NCBI GenBank assembly: GCA_019648995.1
Contig: BLXT01001839.1
Location: 865,491-900,172 of the forward strand
DNA: 34,682 nucleotides
From: Plakobranchus ocellatus
Lineage: Eukaryota; Mollusca; Gastropoda; Plakobranchidae
Direction of reading: 5' to 3'
Shown in pieces: positions 1-9,667 of the stretch; positions within the stretch are counted from its first letter, which is position 1, and each line of letters opens with the position of its first letter. Both the position numbers and the translations under genes were made by a program. The notes below the pieces were generated by a model that was given only the letters and a program-made list of their open reading frames with translations, made no database searches and was not told the origin of the DNA.

Positions 1-178
1 TGATAGGGATTGTCTATGTTTTACTGAGCTTGAATGAAATGATTGTTCCATGTTTGTGCTAGGGATTGTCTGTTTTACTGAGCTTGAATGAAATGATTGT
101 TCCATGTTGGTGATAGGGATTGTCTATGTTTTACTGAGCTTGAATGAAGTGATTGTTCCATGTTGGTGATAGGAATTC
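1..178. repeat. 56-bp tandem repeat, about 3.2 copies
   Basis: Copies begin at 1, 57, 111 and 167. The second copy lacks two bases (TGTCTGTTTT against TGTCTATGTTTT), so its length is 54. The fourth copy breaks off after TGATAGGAATTCC. The array is cut by the left edge of the window, so the true copy number is unknown. Confidence 0.93.
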
Positions 179-3100
179 CTTGACTAGTGTATGTAGTCAT
201 TGAGCTTGGACACTCTGGTCGCTATTTATTTTTATTTGCTTCATTATACTTACATTACTTTTGCTTTGTTGCTAATTTTTAGTCTGTGAAATATCACTCA
301 CTGTAACTTGTAGACAAGCCCATTGAATACTAAAATTGGTGGAGGAAAAAATGGAATTAATTGGTAGATTCTTGATGAACATTTTTCTTTATCGTAATAT
401 TAGGTGTGTTCTGATAATCCAAACATGTTTTGTGTTGTCTAGCATGTTTCTGACAAAGTAGACTCCACTCTTTCTTGCTTTATAGTTTGCCATATCAAAG
501 TGCATGCTTTAAATATCCTCCTGTGATAAATATGGGTCAGGTTTTCAGATCTGAGTAAAATGTGTTACTACTACAAGTTCCTTCTAGTTCTCTTCAGCCG
601 AGAGCTTCCGCCTCCATTACAGTTTTAATCTCTTTCCTGTTTTCTGTGATAGTCGTGGGGTGGGTTGTAAGATCTGGTCTTTCTTATTTCTCAATGTTGA
701 GTTTTCACAACTTGGCTAGCAGTACAGTGGATTTCACCATTATTAAACCTCTGAGCAATAAAATGATAGAATAATTTTAGGATTAAGCTCATTTATAGAG
801 TGGTAATTTTTTTTTCTTTGTCTTTTTTGACCAGGTAAATTTTGTCACTTCATTGCAACAGTTGAGTGACAATAATTCACAGGACATTTCATGAATGAAC
901 ACTGGTCAATAAAATGTTCAAGATTTTGAGCGATTCATAGATTCTCCATGATATTTATTATTACTTCTATTAGAACTATTTTTAAGGGCCAATTGAAATT
1001 CATTTTCTGCAACACTTGAACATTATCTTTTAAATCATCCCTTCTTGCCTCATGGGCCAAAAACATGTAAGACTTATTTCAGGAAATTTGCCTAACAATC
1101 TATCAAATAAATATATATATATGTATATATATATATTGTAGATATCATTTTATACCCAAGATTATTCAAAGAAATTCTCTGGCATAGCTGTTGGTCTCAG
1201 TCATAACAATGTGGTCCTATACTTTGAGGGATTCCAAAAGGAAGGTCTTCATCATTTATTTCAGAGACTGATAGACTCATATTTAAGGTCCTGGATAGTC
1301 CCTATTACAATCTAGATCTAGATTAATGTCATATTTTTTGTGTGATTTCTTCATTTCATGTAATCAGTTCGTGGCAGCTAATGCTAGAGATAGAACCTTT
1401 TACCTTAGCTTCACTAGATCTGCCTTCAGCATCCAGTTTACTTGTGGATTGATTGTTGTTTTGTGTAAAATAAAAATGAGATATCACTGTGTGAATGCAA
1501 GGCACAAGAAGTTTATTGTCAGTTGAGAATTGTTCAGAATAATTAATACCAATAAATGGGCACATAAGTGTTTTTTTACTTACTATTTAGCAATGAAGCA
1601 AATTTTCCATAAGACATGTATTACATTGGGTTAGACTTAAATAAGATTCTTCCATGTATGAAGATGACAAAATGAAAAGTGTTTTTTTTATAAGGGAAAG
1701 CTTTCACCTAAATGCCTTATCAGTATCTGACTGTAAACGTTTGTCATTAACAAATGAAAGGAGGTGACTGTTATTCAAAGAAATAACATTGCCACCAGAA
1801 ATTCTTCTTTACTTTTGATCACAAAAGATTCCTGAAGTTTGATGGTGAGAGATGGTGAGATTTTTTTTCCTCCTCATTTTTGTCAATCTTGGAGAAGAGT
1901 ATTATTGATAAAATGTACTTTCTCTAAACATTAATAGTTATAGGCAGTGTGCCATTTAAAATAATTAATACCAGAATACTGGTGCGATTACTTACTATGG
2001 AGGTTCAAGAAACTTAGTATCGTGTATTATATATAAGCTTCCTGACCCCATACAGTTTTTAGTTACAGATTTTCTTTTTAAAGCAAGTATTTAAATTGTT
2101 ACAATGTCCCTGTCTAGCACTGTGACCACAATGAATGCGTCTGAGTGCAAACAGTTTGTTTACTTGTGCAATAACTGAGCTGTAAAAATGTATGTCAAGA
2201 CCAGTTCTATTAAATCAGAAGGTGCACTTTGAACATTTTAAATTATTTACGCAGCCAGAATTTGTGAAATCAGTATAAATCATCCCCCGCCACCATCCTC
2301 TCAAAGTATTTTTATTTTTAGTTGTTTTTTTTTCCCCCTTTTCACTGCATTTTTTCAAGAAGTTAAAAACCCAAATTTCTTGGCTGTCTCATTTTTCGCC
2401 ATTGTCAACTTGTTCAATGCAGCCTTTGGCTGTATCAGTGATTTGAAATGTTCAAAACACAACTTCAGACACATTGGAACTAATCTAGAGATCTATGTAG
2501 TTCATCATCTTGTCAAACTGTACATTTTGTTTTTACAGTGCATACTTGCTTGAACTTCTATACTTCTACCTCTGATCGTAAGTACATTTTTTTATGTTCA
2601 TTTCTTAGTGTTTGGTGTAAGTAATAGAACATTCAGTAGAATCTCAGAACGATTTTCAGATAGTCTTTTTAAGTATTTTAAAAAGTATATTAATCAATAG
2701 ATAAGAATGTTATTTGCATTTTTTGTTTTCTGTTTTTGTCACACCTGTTGCCAATCAGCCCTGTGCATTGAGCACACAGAGATCTTGAATGTGATGACAG
2801 ATTTTGAATGTATTTTCTCTATGCATTTTGTGTAAAATACTTTTTTTGACATTGTGATTTATAAGAGAAAATTTGACATCATTTTTTTTCCTCAAGAGTA
2901 CACTAATTCTGAAGCACTACAACTGTTGTAGCCAGTTTTCGTGGCCAATTTTTGTCAGGATGTTTACATAAGCTGTATATTCTGATGTGTTAAGCCTGAT
3001 TTTGTACTTGAAGATAATCAAAAAGTAAAGTAATTATTTATTTTGTATATTTGCATTATTTTTTTTTTTTGAGTTTTGTTTTGTTTTCAACTATGTGAAT

Positions 3101-4900
3101 AGTCTCTTTTGATACGGTGTAAATAATTCATAATTATTCACCATTTAAATAATCATAATTAATAATTTAATTGTATAATCGTGTACATCTTTTCTTATTG
3201 TCTCTCTTGCCTATAGTTTTCACTTATTTGTCAAAACCTTAAATGGAGAATGCATTTTGCCAATATCCCACTTCTCAGTTGATTTCATGTCACATCGAGT
3301 TGCCACATTAGGGGGAATACACCATGACAGCATCTGGATTTTTTTCGTTTTAATTTTCTTAAGTGGACATTGTGAATATATCATGGCCGTTAGTTAGCTT
3401 TATGTTAAGCATAGGATAAATAAAATATTGCCAGCATAATGCTGGAACATAGGACTAATTTATACGACACTGCCAAGTTGCAAGTATGTAATTGTGTGTT
3501 TTGTGTAATTAACAAATGGTGTCGCTTTGTACCTCATTTAAAAAAATAGCCAAGTTAATGCATCTTCATTTAGGTAGGCCATGATTTAACTTGATTTACT
3601 ACCGAGCTCATTTTTTTTTTTTACTTCGAGCATTCAGCCAGTTTGCTGTGGATTTTTTTTTTCAACAGCAGGCATGTCTTGAAGTACTTTTACTTTTAGC
3701 TTTTTTTATGCAGGATAGGATCGTACTGTCTCACACAAGACAGAATTTCAGTGATCGATATTAGCACAGCAATTCCACTTAAATTGAAAATGTGGGGCAC
3801 AATTTCTGGTTTCACAATAGAATTTGAATTTATTTGTCTTTTTAAATGATTCAAAAATAATTTGTGTTAGTAGACAGTTCAATGAAGAAACTCTATTGTA
3901 AAGGAAACTCCATTGTAATTACTCCTGTCCTGGAATTTTCAAAGCTCCCTCCACAATATCTGGTGGTTTTTTTTTTTTAACTTTTTGTTGTTGTTATTGA
4001 TATTGGGAAATGTTATAATTTAATTTTACTGCTACAGCAGTCATAACCGTTAATCGAATCGTAGTATATATATATATATATTTTATAGTTTTTGGTCAAT
4101 TAATGTTTGTGAAATATGAATTTTTTAAATTTTTTGTTATTCTTAGGATTAACATAAACAATTTAATTTTAGCATTACGTCAATTATAGCATATACTATA
4201 TATATTTAGTGTATATGTTCTGTTCAAATGACATTTTTCTAAAATACTTATGAATAAAGAATGTTAAGTTTGTTTTTTTTAGGTGTAACTAACAATTTTT
4301 TAATCAATGTTTTTGTAAAACATAAATGAATGAGGAATTAGTTATAAGGGTTTTTCCTTGTTAACTGCATTTTTTTTCCCTTTTATCTAAGTGCCTTGAT
4401 CATTGTATAAAACCCTTCCTGTTTCCTTTTTCTTTTTGTACATGTGTCAAATATTTGTAAAGCTTGGTGATCAAGACGTTACAACTAAGTAAACCTCCCT
4501 TAATTGTTGCAAGACACAAGGTAAAAATGTATCAAGTTTTATTAAATTATATTTTTTGTAAACACCAGCGGAGAATTTTTTTTCTTTGATTATCTGTGCT
4601 GTTATGAGTTTCCTTTTATGTATGTTAATGAACTTATTTCAACTTTTAGAATTTTTTAAAGTGTAGAGCCCAAAAAAAATTGAAAACCTCTTGGATATTG
4701 CAATCATATCACTGACTTATCGCAATGTAGTAATGCAAATACCGTGTCAATGAATGATTCAAGTCATAGTAAAGTATGTAAATAACTCCCCCCTGAGTGT
4801 CCTCAACCAAAAGCAGTGATCCAAAAAAGAAAAAAAATCAATTTATTTAATAGAAAATTTTTTTTGCGAAAATACCTTTAATAAACACATGTGGATGAAT
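179..4900 (+). other. non-coding T-rich region, possible 3' UTR of a plus-strand gene to the left
   Basis: No credible coding exon was found. Small open frames here lack family resemblance and show no splice-phase partner. The plus strand is rich in long T runs. It carries TGTAAATA (3119-3126 and near 4769), which is the Pumilio-binding sequence, and AATAAA at 4253-4258 followed by a T-rich stretch. This resembles a long metazoan 3' UTR converging on CRAMP1, but T-rich intergenic DNA would look similar. A TA dinucleotide run sits near 1111-1137 and another near 4066-4081. Confidence 0.3.
4253..4258 (+). terminator. candidate plus-strand poly(A) signal
   Basis: AATAAA is followed within about 20 nt by GTTTGTTTTTTTT, a typical downstream element. 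It is relevant only if 1-4250 is a plus-strand 3' UTR. A second AATAAA lies near 4881. Confidence 0.25.
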
Positions 4901-7046
4901 CTTAACAAGATTTATTACACTTTCTACCCCAATAATGCTTACCAAACAAAAAAAGGTCAAAAGAGCATTTTAAGTGTTCTACAAAAGCAATTTATTGCAC
5001 GCTTTTCTCTTCCTTAGGTTTGTAGTTTAATGTGAAACGTCCTTCACAATAACAGTATTATACACATTAAGATGCATGAAAAAAAAATCATTTGCCACAT
5101 TTCATTTATGGAAAAGGAGTCTTTAAAAGAACTTTTTCATTTCCTTTCAAGTCTTCTTAATTAAAAGTTTTAGATTACAAATAAGGTGGCAACCCTTCAT
5201 CTTAAAATGATAACATTTTCATAAATAAGTTCACATGTAATGTCTCAAATATTTTTTTACAGGAATTGCAGGTATATTTGGACTAGTTGCATTTCCAAAA
5301 GAAAACTGTATCCAAATGTAAAACACAGAAAAAAGGCTATTGTTATTGCCCACCAAAGATCAGTTTACACAATATCAGTATTTTAATATCTGATAGAAAA
5401 GCTATTATAGGATAGAGAAATACTTTTTTGTACTTGCACGAATTAAATGATGTAAAAATGTAAAGGTTACACTAATAACAGAACTGCATTGGTGTTAAAT
5501 GTTTTATCACCATTATCAAAATCATACTGAAAACATTAACAAGGTCATTAAATTCACAGAAACAAAACTGTTCGGCTTTCAAATACAATGCTAGAATATT
5601 ATTAAATATCAAACACTTATCACTGACAATTCTACATGTGTGTGATATCATACAGCCTAATTTTGGCTTTTTTTTTCAAATTTTATCACTATTGGGGTTT
5701 CGAACAGTGACTTCAAATCTTGCTTCAGAAAAACTTGATTTGATTTGATCAGGCATCAATTTATTAACAGGTTCTTGGTTCTAGAAACCACAAAGTTGCG
5801 ATTGACTCCAAAAATGCTTGTTTTGCTGATTAGGTGCTCACGTGCCAGTTTGAAAACACCAGCTCAAAATGCAATGCCATGTATGGACACTGGTTTGCTT
5901 TAAGCACTTGATTGCAATGGCATTGAATTTAGGTGTAAATACCCTACAGTGTAATAACTATATGACACACTAAGGAGTGCAGCACTACATGATTATCTGA
6001 CAGTTGCAGACCTCAACCAAGAATAGCATATGTGTTGAGTAAAAATAGTCTTCTCCTTGTATAAAGCACTTTTAAATTATACAAAAGTAAAAGACATATT
6101 ACAGAAATATCAGTTCATTGTAATCCTATAATCTCAGTCTCATTGTTTAATTGCTTCACTTTGCACAAGTATCTATTTATCAGAGCGATGATGCGCAATC
6201 TCTGTCCCCTAATTTTGGTTCCGAAAAAATCATATATGAAAAAAGCATTGGTATTCATAAAGCTATGAATTATGAATTATACACCTATTGTGACTTGAAA
6301 TTAATCCAATTAAATTCATTGATGGCATGCATGTCAAGATCAAGATAGATGGCTTTTACAAGAAATCTATCACTCAATGCAAAAATCTTGACCTCTCTCC
6401 AGAATGCACCAAAATTCACGAAAGAGTAAAGAATGAAGATGCCCAGATTCATTTTCCTCCGAATGAAATATTGCCAAATAGAGCTAAATATTTAGATCAG
6501 TGGTTTTGAAACTCACCATTACTTCGCAATGTTTCATAACATATGAAGTAAATCCAGACCCTCCAATGCAGGCTGGTACATTCTTATATATCTGAGCATT
6601 CCCAGGGGATATTATCAGAAAAAAATTGAAAATCTTTTTTTTTTAATTTCATATGTACCTCATTTCACAGCACTTCTACTTCAACTTGTGCATGTCAAGC
6701 TTAAGTAATATTTTGTTGTTACAGAATTAAAACTGTTATCGAAATAAATGTAACTTTTTTTTTTTAACTATCTTTCTTTGAAATAGGTAGCTCAAAGAAA
6801 TCAATTTCTTCAAGTTTCAATTGCCTTTCCTCTGATACAAAAGTTATAAAATATCTTCTATTTTTTGTTTTGGAACTCAAAGCTAATTTTTGCACAGTAC
6901 CATTCACACATGAAAAAAATATGATCATTTCATTTGTTCTGAAATAACATGGCAATAAACAAGTGAATGAAAAGACTAAGTTTTTAACAACAGGACTATT
7001 TACACTATGAAAACACAATATTTACAGAGATTCTGCCTCTCCAGCT
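4900..7046. other. intergenic region between putative convergent transcripts
   Basis: AT-rich sequence with no recognisable gene. Minus-strand AATAAA hexamers occur near 4910, 4990 and 5758 and could serve as alternative, more distal CRAMP1 ends. Short frames at 6151-6509 and 6764-7018 show no domain or splice support. Confidence 0.4.
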
Positions 7047-7066
7047 TTTATTGATGATGTTTTATT
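7047..7066 (-). terminator. candidate poly(A) signals for CRAMP1
   Basis: Two AATAAA hexamers on the minus strand (7066-7061 and 7052-7047) are followed by a GT-rich tract around 7022-7005. They are the first canonical hexamers downstream of the CRAMP1 stop codon that I can find. Confidence 0.4.
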
Positions 7067-7159
7067 CATATCATCTGGCATGTAGAGAATTTAATGATCT
7101 TAGGCATTTTTGGCCCTAATTACACTGGATGGCAGTAATGCCATCACCTTTGTCAGTAT

Positions 7160-9130
7160 GCCCACATGTCTTTTCAACATTTCTCAGCGTGTACAGCAAG
7201 TATTCTCACATCTTCCACAGCTTGTGCCAAAAGATTCCACAAATCTCTCTCAATTTTTGCAGTGAGTTTTCCATACTGTTTCTCTCAGCTTGTGCCACAA
7301 GATTCTCCACATGTTTCTCAGCTTGTACAGGATTTCCCAACATCTCTCTCAGCTTGTGCAGCATTTCCCCACATTTCTCTATCTCTCTCTGCTTGTGCAG
7401 GATTTCCCCACATTTCTCATCTCTCTCAGCTTATGCAGCATTTACCCACATTTCTCTCTCTCAGCTTGTGCAGCATTTACCTACATTTCTCTCTCTGTTT
7501 GTGCAGCATTTACCCACATTTCTCTCTCTCAGCTTGTGCAGGATTTCCCTACATTTCTCTCTCTCAGCTTGTGCAGCATTTCCCCTAATTTCTCTATCTC
7601 TCTCTTCTCGTGCAGGATTTCCCCACATCTCTCTCTGCTTGTGCAGGATTTCCCCACATTTTTCTATTTTTCTCTGCTTGTGCAGCATTTCCCCACATTT
7701 CTTTATCTCTCTTGTGCAGCATTTCCCCACATTTCTCTATCTCTCTCTGCTTGTGCAGGATTTCCCCACATTTCTCTATCTCTCTCCGCTTGTGCAGGAT
7801 TTCCCCACATTTCTCTATCTCTCTCTGCTTGTGCAGGATTTCCCCACATTTCTCTATCTTTCTCTCTCTACTTGTGCAGCATTTTCTCACATTTCTCTCT
7901 GCTTGTGCAGCTTTTCCCCACATTTCTCTATCTCTCTCTGCTTGTGCAGCATTTCCCCACATCTCTCTATTTGTGCAGCATTTCCCCACATCTCTCTGCT
8001 TGTGCATTTCCCCACATCTCTCTGCTTGTGCAGGATTTCCCCACATTTCTCTATCTTTCTCTCTATACTTGTGCAGCATTTTCTCACATTTCTCTCTGCT
8101 TGCGCAGCTTTTCACCACATTCCTCTATCTCTCTCTGCTTGTGCAGCATTTCCCCACATCTCTCTATTTGTGCAGCATTTCCCCACATTTCTCTATCTCT
8201 CTCTGCTTGTGCAGCATTTCCCCACATCTCTCTGCTTGTGCAGCATTTCCCCACATCTCTTTCTGCTTGTGCAGGATTTCCCCACATCTCTCTCTGCTTG
8301 TGCAGCATTTCCCCACATTTCTCTATCTCTTTCTGCTTGTGCAGCATTTCCCCACATTTCTCTATCTCTCTCTGTGCAGGATTTCCCCACATTTCTCTAT
8401 CTCTTTCTTCTTGTGCAGGATTTCCCTACATTTCTCTATCTCTCTCTGCTTGTGCAGCATTTCCCCACATTTCTCTATCTCTCTCTGTGCAGGATTTCCC
8501 CACATTTCTCTATCTCTTTCTGCTTTTGCAGGATTTCCCTACATTTCTGTATCTCTCTCTGCTTGTGCAGCATTTCCCCACATTTCTCTATCTCTCTCTG
8601 TGCAGGATTTCCCCACATTTCTTTATCTATTTCTGCTTGTGCAGGATTTCCTCACATTTCTCTATCTCTTTCTGCTTGTGCAGCATTTCACCACATTTCT
8701 CTATCTCTCTCTGTGCAGGATTTCCCCACATTTCTCTATCTCTCTCTGCTTGTGCAGGAAGTTTCCCATCTCTCAATTTTTGCTGCAAGTCTTTCATCTC
8801 TCTCAACTTGTGCTACAAATGTGTCCACACTTCTCATAACTTATGCAACAAGTTTCCCCAACCTTTCTTTCAGCCTGTGCCACATATGTCCTGACATTCC
8901 TCACTTACTTGTGCAGGAAGTTTCCCTGACATTTCCTTCAGCTTGTACTAAATCTGCCAAGTATACCATGTCATACACCCAAATCTCTCTCACTTGCATA
9001 GCAAGTTTGCCCAAGATTTCTCTCAACCTGTGCCACATTGTCCACCTACCATATATAAACCAACTTCTCTCTCAACTTGAACAGCAAATTTTTCCAAAAT
9101 CTCTCTCAACTTGGGCAGCAAGTTGCATTA
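7160..9130. repeat. 33/39-bp pyrimidine-rich minisatellite
   Basis: This is a long array built on a unit containing CTGCTTGTGCAG, then [CG]ATTTCCCCACATTTCT and a CT-rich spacer. Units at the left edge are about 33 bp apart (start points near 7218, 7252, 7286, 7319 and 7350). Many central units have an extra six bases (ATCTCT-like) and are about 39 bp. The core (about 7340-8760) is well conserved. The flanks (7160-7340 and 8760-9130) are visibly more diverged. Because both unit lengths are multiples of three and lack stops, all three plus frames stay open for hundreds of codons. The plus strand is strongly pyrimidine-rich. Confidence 0.95.
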
Positions 9131-9424
9131 CTATGGCATAAATAACTTCCTCTGGCAAAAGATTCCTTATCTTCCAACCAATCTCTAATACTGTGAAGTC
9201 CACTAAATCACAATATAAAACAAATGTTATCCTATACTTATTGTGGGTTCCAGATTGAATTGTTCTCCTTAGTGAGTATCCTGATCAATTAATATTGTGA
9301 TATCTTACACCATTCCTGGGTATTAAAACTCAGTTCCACTACTAATCCTTAGAAATCAGAAGGCTCCATAATTTGAACACAACTGTTTTTCACTATCAGT
9401 TTCAATCAGGCCAACTCCATAGCC

Positions 9425-9667
9425 CTAAATGGCTGAGGGGCTTTCCAATTTTATGACATGGGAATCCACCGTGCCCTCACGACACGTGATTGCCAATGGC
9501 CCTAGTGATGTTGCCAGAGCTGCATCTTCAGCGACAGCTCCTGGAATATCTTGGTGGTCAGCGCTCAGCCCCTGGCCAAGAGCAGTTCCGCCAGCCAGCG
9601 CTTCAAACTTGCTGACCAAGTCTAGACTGTTTTCACTGGCCATAATGCCGTGTAGAGCCCCGTCAAC
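9425..9667 (-). CDS. CRAMP1: CRAMP1 exon 24, conserved C-terminus and stop
   Basis: The acceptor is TTCCCTCTAG|GTT. The exon encodes aa 1370-1449 and ends with TAG at 9427-9425. It starts VDGALHGIMASENSLDLVSK and continues FEALAGG, matching by position and pattern the C-terminal helix of vertebrate CRAMP1 (a V-D-x-L-x-x-[ML]-x-E-x-S-x-D-[YL] helix). It then continues about 50 residues with no recognised motif. A plus-strand frame over the same bases is a shadow. Confidence 0.92.
   Translation of the reverse strand, partial: VDGALHGIMASENSLDLVSKFEALAGGTALGQGLSADHQDIPGAVAEDAALATSLGPLAITCREGTVDSHVIKLESPSAI

Larger units (their letters stand above)
7047..9424 (-). other. probable CRAMP1 3' UTR
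   Basis: Reading the minus strand downstream of the stop, I find no canonical AATAAA until 7066-7061 and 7052-7047. A GT/T-rich element (TGTAAATATTGTGTTTTC) lies about 25-45 nt beyond, the usual layout of a cleavage site. If these signals are used, the 3' UTR is about 2.4 kb and includes the whole minisatellite. No RNA evidence is available, and non-canonical signals nearer the stop cannot be ruled out. Confidence 0.45.

Noticed and set aside
562..774. 70-codon hydrophobic frame on the plus strand
   Set aside because: No similarity I recognise and no splice partners. Codon composition matches the surrounding T-rich DNA, where Leu/Phe/Ser-rich chance frames are expected.
1111..1137. TA-rich tract as replication origin or scaffold attachment site
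   Set aside because: A plain TA microsatellite, like those at 4066 and 19563. Nothing beyond base composition supports a function.
7160..9130. CRISPR-like array of short regular repeats
   Set aside because: The units are directly adjoining with no unique spacers, and the window is clearly a eukaryotic genome with spliced genes.
7129..9141. 670-codon plus-strand open frame with repeated Cys/Phe/Pro/His/Ser segments
   Set aside because: It is a by-product of the 33/39-bp minisatellite. All three plus frames and several minus frames are open over the same bases, and there is no recognisable domain. The repeat is more diverged, with no sign of codon constraint, at its edges.
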